Assembly (NCBI RefSeq): GCF_000002985.6 | Contig: NC_003283.11 | Location: 9,610,001-9,674,000 of the forward strand | Origin: Caenorhabditis elegans | Lineage: Eukaryota; Nematoda; Chromadorea; Rhabditida; Rhabditidae | Length of the DNA: 64,000 nucleotides | Direction of reading: 5' to 3' | Part shown: positions 12,225 to 22,321 of the stretch, piece after piece | Layout of the letters: each line of letters begins with the position of its first letter | How positions within the stretch are numbered: the stretch's first letter is position 1 | Program-made: the position numbers and the translations under genes | The notes under the pieces: generated by a model | What the model was told of the DNA's origin: nothing | Databases searched by the model: none | Seen by the model: only the letters and a program-made list of their open reading frames with translations

Positions 12225-12886
12225 TATGCGCTGAAAAATTAGTATGTCATCCAGAATAATTTGATTCTGGGTTGTACTTACGTCTTGGCCTTGTTGGATC
12301 CGATGAACATCGCAGCACGGGCGAATGGAGCGTACGCTGGGACAAATCTTGGGGCAGCAAGAACTGGAGCAACAGGTGCCAAAGCTGGAGCAGCGAAGAC
12401 TGGAGCTGGGGCAACTGGGGCGACTCCAACTGGAGCAAGAACTGGAGATGGAGCGTAGGCGAAAGCTGGACCACGAAGAATTGGGGCCATTGGAGCAACT
12501 GGAGCAAGAGCTGGGGAAGCGAAGACTGGTCGTGGGGCGGCGAAGACTGGAGCTGGTGGAGCCAAAAGTGGAGCTGGAGCTGCGAGCACTGGTGCTGGTG
12601 GTGTGAAGAATGGGGCAGCAGCAATTGGAACTGGAAGAGCTGGAGCAGCAAGTGGAATTGCAGATGGAGCAGTCTTTGCAACTGGAGCAGAGAGAACTGG
12701 GGTGCTAGCACCACCAAACAATGCTTGGTAGAATGGAGAGTAACTCTGCGATGGCCAGGCAGCCAATTGAGCAGAGGCTCCAGAGAAAAGACTTAAAGCA
12801 AGAAGAAGAGCTCTGAAATAACATTTTATTGATTTGATAATAAACACTAATTTAGCTGTATATTTCACTCACGAGAAGGTTTGCAT
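12225..12886 (-). CDS. Secreted Ala/Pro-rich protein (paralogue B2)
   Basis: The minus-strand exons are 12873-12886, 12282-12812 and 12225-12231, with exactly the same sizes (14, 531 and 7 bp) as the gene at 10232-10892. The product is 183 residues with signal peptide M-Q-T-F-S-A-L-L-L-A-L-S-L-F-S-G-A-S-A, the same W-P-S-Q-S-Y-S-P-F-Y-Q start and the same F-I-G-S-N-K-A-K-T-A end. Differences from the partner are scattered single residues, for example F-F-T-P-P versus F-F-A-S-P. Sequence similarity extends into the 5' flank. This is a recent inverted duplication or a pair kept alike by gene conversion. The large plus-strand open frames over this gene, rich in Trp and Ser, are antisense reading of the Ala/Pro codons. 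Confidence 0.88.
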
Positions 12887-12941
12887 GATGATTAGAAGAC
12901 CAGTGATGATCGTTTGATGGCTTCTCCGTTCCATCTTTCAC

Positions 12942-12949
12942 CTTTTATA
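12942..12949 (-). promoter_or_regulatory. TATA box of the 12225-12886 gene
   Basis: TATAAAAG reads on the minus strand 56 bp upstream of the start at 12886. A GC-rich block follows it (about 12950-13030). Confidence 0.6.
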
Positions 12950-14752
12950 TGGCGGGGCGGTCGAGACAAAAACGCTTTCGCACGCACGAGCATGCCGATT
13001 TGCTCGGCCGCCCTATTCATTGGGAAAAAGCGACAAAGTTGCATGCCGTGTGTGTGCCGGTTACTTGTCCTGAAACGGAAGTGAAGACATACGTGAAATT
13101 GAATAGTACGCTAGTATCTGGGTGCGTGAGTATCGAATTGAAACTATGGGCATTCAATGAGTGCAATGAATTGACTGTGGGTCTGCCAATTCATCGATCA
13201 GAACATCAAAAGTTTAGTGGACTAAATTTTTTCGAAAAAGTATGGAATATGTGTGGAAACATTTTTAAAAGTCATTGTGCACATAGTCTAGGTGAGTCAT
13301 AATTCAATAGACTCTTCTCAAAATAACTTTGCGGGTTTTTATGGAAGTAAGAATATTTTGTGATTTATTTTGTAATTAGAAGTTTGTAACTAGAAACTGT
13401 AAAAGACTTGCCAGGGATCAAATTTTTGATTTGAAAATTGACGGAACAACTCGAAAAAACATCTTCGTTTTTGTTAATTCTAAATGTTAACTTGTAAAAT
13501 TAACTTTTGTTTTTATCACTACTCCGAGTTAATTTGGTGTCCCACTTTACCTATCAATTGTCATATCATGTATCATTCTTAATTTCTTCTACATACTTGT
13601 TCTCTTGTGTTGATCTCAAAGAACAAAACAAAAACATTTTTTTCTTTTCTCTCATTTTTCACTGTTCCCACACTTCTGTTTGCTCCTCTTCGGGACGCAC
13701 CGAACACTTTTTTGCGCCACGTGCTATCGTCAATGGGCTCAAATGAATTCAAGTTATACGGCCAACTGATATCTGATTTGAATGAATGCAAATAAAAAGA
13801 TTATCATAAGCTTAGAGACTAGTTACCTATCCTCCGATCACTGATTGTTCTTGGTTCAGACTAGAGTTTTATTTGAGCACTCGATTTGTGTTTGCACTTT
13901 GCACCTCGATTATACAGACTGTCTACTTAAAATAGAGAATGATCTAGTTATCTTGATATCTTATCACTTTGTAGTTTACTCCGCTTCATGATCCTCCCGG
14001 TTTTCTCAATCATGCGATCTTTGACGTATTTGTGATTTTTCTACTCTACTTCTTGAGAACGCGCACATTGACAAAAGAATGCCACATTTAGAAGAAAGAA
14101 CGGAGTTCGCGGAGCACTCAAATGTCGGTAGATGATGATGCAAAAACATATGGTTAGCGCAAGAGGTGTGGAAATCACTTGCGGAATTTTTTTAATGAGG
14201 AAGAAAGAGAAACGAACAAAGGAGATCCTGAACGCATTGCAACAAGGAAAACGAATTATTTAGAGACCGGTCTAGTCTTAAAGTGAAGAGACTGAAAATG
14301 AATAGAATATCTGTATATCATTAATTGTTATTATGAAAACAAATGTGTGGATATTGAACGTATGCATTAACTTTTGAAGGACTAATCTTTAAAAACTCTT
14401 TGCAAAAACGTTTAGGTTCAAAGACAATTATGAATTATTTCCACTTGCGGAATAAATTCTAAAAACGTGAAATATCTGCTCATCTAAATCTGAAATGAAA
14501 TCAATTTTCTTGGGTTAATCTATTCTGAACGTTTAAACCTTTAAAATAGGAGTGTATTAAGCCTTTAAAATAGGAGTGTATTCACCAGAAATCGAAGGAG
14601 GGAGCTCGAATGTCGGCAAATTAACTTTTTTCAAATTTTTAAAGTTAAAAAATCTAATCACTGATGATACAGTTACAAATCTGAATCTGAAATTGAATTA
14701 ATTTTAAAGAAATTTAATTTTTTTTCAATTAAAGTTAAAATTTGTTCATCTA

Positions 14753-14782
14753 TAATTATCTGGAGTATACTCCAGATAATTA
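14753..14782. repeat. 30-bp perfect palindrome
   Basis: The half-site TAATTATCTGGAGTA is followed directly by its reverse complement, with no loop. It could form a cruciform or bind a dimeric factor. Confidence 0.75.
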
Positions 14783-15392
14783 AAATAATTTGCTCCATCT
14801 GCAATTCCACTGCAGAGTATAAGTAGTTTGAACTTGGCTGCTTTAGGAGATTTAAAGAACATAGTGTATTAGCAATTTATTTTCACATGTAGCTTCAGAA
14901 AGAGTCCAGACTAAACTCAGATGATTCCTAGTGCATGCCTAAAAATTTTTTTGTAGATTATGAAGATACTTAGAAACATTATCATAGTCATATTGTTTCA
15001 ATAATGTCCTTCTTTTTTAGCATCACTTTTCCAAATCAGTTTCAACTTTTGCACAAATTCTGTTTGGTTCAGTTTTGTGAGACTCGAAGGATTGTTGTAT
15101 TAGAGTGGGTTTTGCACTTTGAGCCCAAATTTTTCACGAACATTTGGCTTCTTCCTCATCTACAAGCATTTCTAATTCTACAATTCCAATCGTTTTCCTA
15201 CCAACTCTTTAATCGCATTTACGGAGATGAGCAAACTCTGAGAAAGTGGGAGGACTCTGTGCCTTTACGCACCGACAGTGCTCAAAAACTCTATCGCCGG
15301 AAAAAGGAGGCGGAGTGCGGACAAAACTTTTTTGCACGCTTCACGCAAAACCTCCACCTTCTTTCATGACTACCGACCGGTCATGAAGGTAC

Positions 15393-15400
15393 TATAAAAG
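15393..15400 (+). promoter_or_regulatory. TATA box of the 15461 gene
   Basis: TATAAAAG lies 68 bp upstream of the start at 15461. Confidence 0.65.
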
Positions 15401-15460
15401 CTCAAGAATGCTGAGCACAAAATCATCACTCGATCCTCTTTTATTACTACTCAACTCAAT

Positions 15461-16196
15461 ATGAACACTGTCATCTCGTAAGTTTGTTTCCTATAAAATT
15501 TTCACTTTTTTACATTTTCCAACTTTTTACTTTCTTTCACAATTTATTTTTAGCCTTCTCTTCGCCGGATTGGCTCTTTCGTCGGCTCAGGTCGCAATCA
15601 ACGGACCATTCTTGGGACGTTACTACGTGGCTGCCAAGCCAGTGTTGGCTCCAGGAGTTGCACCACTTGCCGCTCCAGTTCTCGCTGCTGCTCCACCAGT
15701 CTTCGCTGCCCCAGCTCCACTTATGGCTCCACCAGCACCAGTTCTCGCTTCTTCTCCAGCATTCGCTGCCCCAGCTCCAGTCTTCGCCGCTCCACCAGCA
15801 CCAGTCTTTGCTGCCCCACCAGCACCACTCTTGGCTCCACCAGCACCAGTCATGGCTGCTCCAGCTCCACTTTTGGCTCCACCAGTCCCACCAGTTGCTC
15901 CAATCGTCCCAGCCTTTGCCCCAAGACCAGTCCTTGCTGCCCCAGCATTCGCTCCAGCTCTTGCCCCAGCCCCAGCTTTTGCTCCAGCTTTCGCTCCAGC
16001 ATTCGCCCCAGCTCCAGCATTTGCTCCAGCCTTCGCCCCAGCTCCAGTCCTTGCTCCAAGACCAGTCCTCGCTGCTCCAGCTTTTGCTCCAGCCGTCCCA
16101 GCCTTCGCCCCAGCTCCACTTGTCCCAGCCTATGCTCCATTTGCTCGCTCCGCATTCCTCATCGGAGGAAACAAGTCCAAGAAGGTGTCCGTGTAA
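15461..16196 (+). CDS. Secreted Ala/Pro-rich protein (paralogue C1)
   Basis: The exons 15461-15477 and 15554-16196 encode 219 residues. The short first exon completes the signal peptide M-N-T-V-I-S-L-L-F-A-G-L-A-L-S-S-A-Q. The mature start reads V-A-I-N-G-P-F-L-G-R-Y-Y-V-A-A-K-P-V-L-A-P-G, nearly the same as the gene at 18424-19172 and echoed in the Q/P-rich gene. The core is A-P-A-F-A-P and A-P-V-F-A-A-P-P repeats. The tail is F-L-I-G-G-N-K-S-K-K-V-S-V. AATAAA is at 16247. The next gene downstream starts only 207 bp after the stop on the same strand, so the two might share a transcript. Confidence 0.88.
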
Positions 16197-16403
16197 GAAG
16201 TGTTCATCATTATTCGATTATTGTTTGTATATACCGACCTCCTTTTAATAAACATTATTTAATTTTCTTGCTCATGTGTTGTTTGTATTCTCAAAATGTC
16301 TTTAAAATGAATCCATCAAAGCGGATTGGTGACGCACATTATAATCGGCTACCTGAATATTCCGATAATTCGTTATCTTTGCCTTACTTTGAATTTTAGT
16401 AGA

Positions 16404-18143
16404 ATGCTCTCGTTTTTCTCCTGGTACTGCTACATTTGTAATGGAATTGCAATATTTCTCAATGGGATTCTATTGTTTTTATCTTCTCACAAAAGTATTG
16501 AAACCATCCGGGTATGATTTTTAATTTTTCAAAGAATACATTTTGATCTAACTATGGTGCTCTGAAAGGTTTTCAGAGAATTATGAGTAATATAAATGAT
16601 ATTTTTTTCTGAAACTTGATCAAATCGTTTTTAAAAGTTTTTAGTAAAACTTCAGCAGTTAGACAATTATTATTTACACTGAAAATTTGCAGTTTTTGAA
16701 GTTCTTGGTACAAATGAAAAAAATTAAAAATGCTAACTAAATGTAAAAAATATTCTTTTGTAAGTCAAGGTTTTTCTTTTTTTTTTAGAGCGTTATTAAA
16801 TGTGAAATATGAAGTACGTGCCATTTCGATTTCGGTTCAAATATGATACGTCCATTGCACTGGCTTCTGAAAAAATACATATACATATATAACTAGTTCT
16901 ATTATTTTCTGGCCATCGTTCAAAATTTCCTACTGAATATGTTTAGGAGCTTCGTTACTTTCTCTCCAACATTGCTGCTTCTGGAATTGTTTTTGGTGCA
17001 TCTCTTCTTCTTCTCCAGCCTCAAACAGTAACACGTGGATCTATGACAATCCGTGTAATTCATGGGCCGGCACAGTATCTTCCAGAAAACGCTTTGGTGT
17101 CTAACTTTGTAGAACTACAATAAATATTAATCGAATTATTTCAGAAAGCAGTTGGATGTGTTTCAGTAATTTCCTATTTATATGCGATACTGTCGTTTCC
17201 ACTTTTCTTTTTCTATCGATCTATGATTCTTGCAAATAGGTTTGTTTTTTTCGAATAAAAAAGAAAATAAAAAATGAAAAAGTTTAATTTCAGTAACATG
17301 TTTGGACAGTATTTTACAAAAAACACACTGCTTATTACGTTTGTGGTTATTTTTATATTATGCTGCATTGAAAGTGTATTCTTTTATTACTCGAGTATTC
17401 CATATGCGGTAAGTTCAAAAAATAATTGTTCTTTGCATCACAATGTTTTGAGGATCTACTGGATCGTGCCAATCGAACAACATCAATAGTTGAAGAATTT
17501 GAAAACTCGACACTGATATTAACTCAACATCTTCGAAATATTGATATAAATTCTCAACACACAACTTCATCTTCAAATAACGTGTCAAGTGGAGTAATCC
17601 AGACTCAAGAAGAGCTAAGTCTCGGAAAGCATCACTTATCCTTATTTGGAGACGATTACAGCCGAAATCCTCTAATAATAATATTTCATGGAACTCTTCT
17701 CGTGTGCCATGTGCTCTCATATCTTATCATTCTAATCTGTGCACATTTCATGTTGAACACACTCAAACGAAAACAAGGAACAATGTCGCAAGACACGTTT
17801 CTCGAGAATGAGCTACTCGTCCATTCTGTGTTCGCCGAAGCCTTTGTGCCGTTGTTGTTCTCAGCACCGGTTGGAGCGAATGCGGTGCTTGTAACAGTTT
17901 TTGAGAATAGTCTGTGAGTCATTTGTAATCAGAGAGCAGTAATCGGATGCTTTATTGTTTTTCAGTAAATGGCAAGAGTTTCTACCAGCGTATTGCATGT
18001 CAATGGTTCCCGTTTTATCACCACTTTGCACAATTATATTCATTGAACCATACAGAAGAGCCATTTTGTCCTTTGTAACTTTGAAAGCATTACGAGGAAC
18101 AATCAATAACTCAAACACCCAAAATCAAAATAATGATTCATAA
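16404..18143 (+). CDS. Nematode seven-transmembrane (serpentine) receptor
   Basis: The six exons are 16404-16511, 16947-17096, 17145-17239, 17294-17408, 17453-17913 and 17966-18143, in frame for 368 residues. Hydrophobic segments recur along the protein: the first carries N-G-I-A-I-F-L-N-G-I-L-L-F-L, and the last reads P-A-Y-C-M-S-M-V-P-V-L-S-P-L followed by F-I-E-P-Y-R-R-A-I, the usual end of worm chemoreceptors. Segments 4 and 5 are separated by an unusually long hydrophilic, Ser/Asn-rich loop (residues about 165-230). The class is uncertain; an SRD-like chemoreceptor is my best guess. An acceptor-like TTTTAG at about 16394-16399 sits just before the ATG, suggesting trans-splicing. The ligand is unknown. 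Confidence 0.72.
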
Positions 18144-18423
18144 CTTTGACTTATTTGTAACTATTTTGTTATAGCAATTGTACTCTTTTTTAAACAGCAG
18201 TAATTTTTCAGTAATTCTTTTCAAAAAATTTGTGATAACTTAATTGAGACCTAATTTAATTGAGAGCGATCGTAATACTCAGGAACACTTAGCATGAAGA
18301 TTTTAAATTGTAATTGTAAGTCGAAATAAATGTATTGTCATTAAATCGCAGAAGAATTTGAAAGGAAAACGTCGATCGGTATATACAGAAAATCAAAAAT
18401 AATTAGAGCACGATGATTCGAAC

Positions 18424-19172
18424 TTAAGCCTTGACGGTCTTGGCCTTGTTTCCTCCGATGAGGAAAGCAGAACGAGCAAATGGAGCATAGGCTGGGATGG
18501 CAGCTGGAACTGCTGGAGCAAAAGCTGGAATTGCTGGGGCAGCAAGCACTGGTCTTGGAGCAATAATTGGAGCTGGGGCGAAAGCTGGAATAGCTGGAGC
18601 TGCGAGAACTGGTCTTGGTGCAAGAAGTGGGGCCGGAGCAAAAGCTGGAATAGCTGGAGCAGCGAGAACCGGTCTTGGAGCAAGAATTGGAGCGGGTGCG
18701 AATGCTGGGGCAGCAAGGACTGGTCTTGGGGCAAAGGCTGAAACGATTGGAGCAACTGGTGGGACTGGTGGAGCCAAAAATGGAGCTGGAGCAGCCAAGA
18801 CTGGAGCTGGTGGGGCAGCAAAAACTGGCGCTGGAGCAGCGAATGCTGGAGCTGCAGCAAGAACTGGTGCTGGTGGAGCCAAAAGTGGGGCTGGTGGAGC
18901 AAGAAGAGGAGCTGGGGCAGCCAAGACTGTTGGAGCAGCTGCGAGCACTGGTGCTGCGACTGGGGCAACTCCTGGAGCCAATACTGGCTTGGCAGCCACG
19001 TAGTATCTTCCCATGAATGGCCCGTTAACGGCGACTTGTGCGGAAGAAAGGGCAAGTCCAGCGAAGAGAAGGCTAGAGAATAAGAAGATAAGGTATTGCA
19101 AAGAAACCATTTGGAATGATTACTAAATTGTGAAAATAAAATAAAAACTCACGCAAAGACCGAGGAGCTCAT
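18424..19172 (-). CDS. Secreted Ala/Pro-rich protein (paralogue C2)
   Basis: The minus-strand exons 19153-19172 and 18424-19072 encode 222 residues. The start is M-S-S-S-V-F-A joined to L-L-F-A-G-L-A-L-S-S-A-Q, a signal peptide. The mature end begins V-A-V-N-G-P-F-M-G-R-Y-Y-V-A-A-K-P-V-L-A-P-G. The second half repeats a unit of about 20 residues (A-P-R-P-V-L-A-A-P-A-I-P-A-F-A-P). The tail is F-L-I-G-G-N-K-A-K-T-V-K-A. An open frame runs a few codons upstream of the chosen acceptor to 19110, but the spliced form gives a proper leader and matches the paralogue at 15461. A structural extracellular role is inferred. Confidence 0.86.
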
Positions 19173-19956
19173 GATGATTATTGGATTGCTGAAACCGTTC
19201 GAGGTGTGTGCTGTCTTTTCCGATTTTTGAGGCACCTTTAAATACAACAGAGGGCGGAGAGCTCAAAACCAGTCGACGTTGTTTCTTTTTCTCATTCGGT
19301 TGCGTCAAAAAACGTTTGACGGGACGGGAGCAAGAGGAGCTCGCGGGAGCAACTTTGTGTGGATCACCACCTCTATTCACAAAAAAACTTTTTTTCATGT
19401 GGTGTGCGCGGCAATGAACGGCGGGCGCCATCTCGCGTAATGGACACAAACAAATGGCGAGAAAAAGTTGATGTTTGCGAGAGTGGCGGCACCGGGGCAC
19501 GGAAGATGCGGAAGCGTTCTTTTTGATGGTGGAGATGGGCAAATAGTAATTGAGAATGTGGCATACTGATTTGAGGAATTGCACTTTGAACATTTTGTGT
19601 TCGTTTTGATAGAAAAAATAAATAAATTTTAGACAAGCCTTCGATCTATGAACTTACATACATACTAGCAACGTTTTCAAGTATGTCTATCTAGAAAAAA
19701 CGCCAAGTGTTTCTTATAATGATTTCTAACAATTGAGGAACCATTAACATTACGTCAAAAATACTTAAACCTATCTTGGTGTAAACATCTTCATCGAAAA
19801 TACGGAAGTATGGGCATTCGATTATTACAACACCGGAGGGCAGACAAAGAAGCTGCAAGAACGCCGCCCACTCTAATGGGCAATTCAAGGTTGATTTCAC
19901 TTGACCTTTATGGGTATAAAAACAATCAAATGCGTGGAAGAAGACACATCTCAGCA
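19173..19956. promoter_or_regulatory. Divergent promoter, Ala/Pro-rich gene and collagen
   Basis: This 784-bp spacer separates a minus-strand Ala/Pro-rich gene, with a TATTTAAA-type TATA box at 19237-19244, from a plus-strand collagen with TATAAAAA at 19915-19922. The central part (about 19330-19510) is GC-rich. No gene is called here. Confidence 0.55.
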
Positions 19957-20960
19957 ATGGTTAAGACTTTGGTAACAATCGCCAGCATTGGCAGCGGAGT
20001 TGCTGTTGTTGCTTGCCTCTTCACTGTTGGATACATCTTCAATGATATCAACTCTTTCCATGATGAGGTCATTGACACTATGACTGAGTTCAAAGTGAGT
20101 CCATAAGTTCATAGCTAGATGATACAAATACTTTTTCAAATCATGAACCACCAAGTCTTCTCTCAAATTCTTTTGTAGAATAAACCTGATTAAAAATGAA
20201 TTTCACAACATTTTCAAAAATTTAGTTCAACGAGCAACAAGCATGGAACTCAATGATGAAGCCAACTGATGTATTCGGAAGAATCAAGCGTGGAATCAAC
20301 AAGAGAGGAGCCCAATGCAACTGTGGAGCTCAATCCAATGGATGCCCAGCTGGACCACCAGGACCACCAGGACAACCAGGAGCTCAAGGAGAGGCTGGAC
20401 ACGCTGGAGAGGCTGGAAAGCCAGGAGCCAACGGAGTTACCATCGGACTTACCGGAGGAAATGGACCATGTATCACTTGCCCAGCTGGAGCCCCAGGACC
20501 AGCCGGAGCTCCTGGAGCACCAGGACCACAAGGACCATCTGGAGCCCCAGGACAAGACGCTGTTGGAGAAGGACCAGGACCAGCTGGACCACAAGGACCA
20601 GCCGGAGATGCCGGAGCTCCAGGACAAGCCGGAGCACCAGGACATCCAGGAGCCCCAGGACAAGGAGGACAACGCAGCCGTGGAACTCCAGGACCAGCTG
20701 GAGCTCCAGGACCACAAGGACCAGCCGGAGGACCAGGACAACCAGGACAATCCGGAGGAGCCGGAGCACCGGGACCAGCTGGAGCTCCAGGAGCACCAGG
20801 AGGACCAGGACAGCCGGGACAAGATGGACAGCCAGGAGCCCCAGGAAACGACGGAGCTCCAGGAGGAGACGCCGCTTATTGTCCATGCCCAGCTCGCTCT
20901 CAAGTTGTCAAGCACCGCAAAGTTATGGCTCACAGACGCCACGCTAAGATTGTTGCTTAA
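19957..20960 (+). CDS. Cuticle-type collagen, copy 1
   Basis: The exons 19957-20094 and 20226-20960 encode 290 residues. The N-terminus is M-V-K-T-L-V-T-I-A, with a membrane-anchor hydrophobic stretch and the short conserved region typical of nematode cuticle collagens. A basic stretch [10 protein letters not shown] is a likely subtilisin/furin-type processing site, followed by a Cys pair (Q-C-N-C), Gly-X-Y repeats, a break around C-I-T-C, then a long Gly-X-Y domain and Y-C-P-C-P-A-R plus a basic tail. I start at 19957 rather than the in-frame ATG at 19930, because the TATA box lies at 19915 and the inverted copy has only the equivalent start. The protein should be secreted, processed and cross-linked in the cuticle. 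AATAAA is at 20993. Confidence 0.93.
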
Positions 20961-21243
20961 ATTTGGACCATTTTGAAGTTTAACTTTCTCTCAATAAAAA
21001 TGCATTTTCCAACTTGCTTCACTAAACTGTTAAAGTTGAAAATAGGTGAATCCCATCAATTTTATTTGCTGGAAAATATTTTTTTACATGCGGCAACAGA
21101 CATCATCTCTCCAAAAAAATTGCCTTCAGTTTTCAAACAATACAATAATTTAAATATTTATTTACCAGGTTCACGTCAGAAGTTTAATCATAATATGCAG
21201 TGTACATGCAACGTTTTCAAAAATACATTTCATTATTTTTAGA

Positions 21244-22256
21244 ATGGTTATTTATATGAAACGAAAACTTTTCGTATTCTTCATCACACTTGTTGCTTTT
21301 CTTGTTTGCAATGCTGGACAAAATGGAGAATGTATTGGTGGAACTGTTGAGGATATTCCTAATGATTGCGTAATTATCATTTCAAAACCATTAATTATCG
21401 CAGAAAAATCTCATGGCAAGTATTCAAAAATTTTCTTTTCTAATATAATTGTTTATATTTCAGAAAACATCCTTCGTTCAAAACTGGCCAAAGTTGAGAA
21501 AATTAAAGCCGGTCTTGAGATTTCAAATATTCGTTTTTCAATGTTTAACTATCTACAAAACACAGTATCAATTGAAAACCCAACTGGTCCGGCCATATTT
21601 TTTAATGGAAACCAAAAATTGCAGCGAGTTTTGCTACAGAAACTGGAAAGTTTGAAAGGGAAACCGGTGAGAAATAATAATTGTAACATAATTTCAAAGC
21701 GAAACGATTTTTAGAACGAACTGTTATTTTCTAAAGACAACTTTATTCATTCGGTTTTCAAAGACGGAAACTCGTAAGCATAAGATTAAATATGAACATT
21801 AAACATTTTATTTTCAGAATGACTGACTTCATGAAACTCAGAGCTGCCGCTTACAACTCCAGTCGTCAAAAATGTGACAATAACTTCTTTGAGGTTCTAG
21901 ACAGTCAAGCACCAAACGTCGTGGTTTTGGAAAGAATGGAAATTTCTATGGCAATTGGAGCTATAACTACTATAGTGATTGCAATATGGATTTGCTATTA
22001 TTTCTGTGTTTCCAAAGAGAAAAAGTTGAAGAAGAAATATTGTTTAATTAAGAAACCGAAAACAAAAGCTACAACAAGCAGTAACAATGAAATCAAGAAA
22101 AACGTATTGAAGATGGATGTGACAAAGGATAAAGATCTGGAAAGTTCAAAACTTCCAACTGAATCTAAGCGCTCTTCATTACAATCTCCACAAAGTGAAC
22201 TCAGTAAAGTTGAAAAAGCCCAGGCTTCTATTAATTGTTCCATTTCCAAGAAGTAA
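21244..22256 (+). CDS. Single-pass membrane protein with receptor L-domain-like ectodomain
   Basis: The four exons 21244-21415, 21464-21666, 21715-21773 and 21818-22256 encode 290 residues in one continuous frame. An N-terminal leader (F-V-F-F-I-T-L-V-A-F-L-V-C-N-A-G) is followed by an ectodomain whose pattern (L-E-I-S-N-I-R-F, then G-P-A-I-F-F-N-G-N-Q-K-L) resembles the receptor L domain of insulin/EGF-receptor-like worm proteins. A membrane segment (A-I-T-T-I-V-I-A-I-W-I-C-Y-Y-F-C) and a Lys/Ser-rich cytoplasmic tail of about 80 residues come next. No kinase domain is present. The first intron uses a GC donor (G|GCAAGT at 21416). An acceptor sits directly before the ATG (ends at 21242), 283 bp after the collagen stop. 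The gene lies in the loop of the inverted collagen pair. The family call is moderate. Confidence 0.7.
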
Positions 22257-22321
22257 ATAAATTGATTCAATTATAAAAAAATTATTTATTGAATATTGAA
22301 ATCAGCTTTTGGTAACACTCT

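Larger units (their letters stand above)
10232..12886. repeat. Inverted gene duplication, ~0.66-kb arms
   Basis: The arms are 10232-10892 (plus) and 12225-12886 (minus), around a 1.33-kb spacer. Exon lengths are identical and introns are similar. The first about 30 bases upstream of each ATG also align, with a shared pattern of GACGATCA followed by CTTCTNATCATC. Confidence 0.8.
12887..15460. other. Large divergent intergenic region
   Basis: This 2.6-kb spacer lies between divergent Ala/Pro-rich genes. It contains a 30-bp perfect palindrome (14753-14782), a short tandem duplication of a 21-bp unit at about 14538-14582, and a 20-bp exact match (14792-14811) to coding sequence of the 10232 gene. 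The open frames at 12949-13302 and 15004-15369 have no protein character I trust. Confidence 0.5.

Noticed and set aside
12272-12796. Trp/Ser-rich open frame opposite the Ala/Pro-rich gene, and similar frames at 8368, 15623 and 18497
   Set aside because: They are antisense readings of GCT/CCA-rich codons; the sense frames have signal peptides, introns and paralogues.
8317-19172. Regular short repeats suggesting a CRISPR-like array
   Set aside because: The repeats are codon-level Ala/Pro units inside spliced eukaryotic genes, with no unique spacers.
19930-19956. Earlier in-frame ATG for collagen copy 1
   Set aside because: It lies only 15 bp past the TATA box, and the inverted copy's only equivalent start is the one at 19957.
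20250-20942. Long antisense and shifted frames over both collagens
   Set aside because: They mirror GGA-CCA repeats of the Gly-X-Y domain; only the sense frame has the collagen anchor and splice sites.
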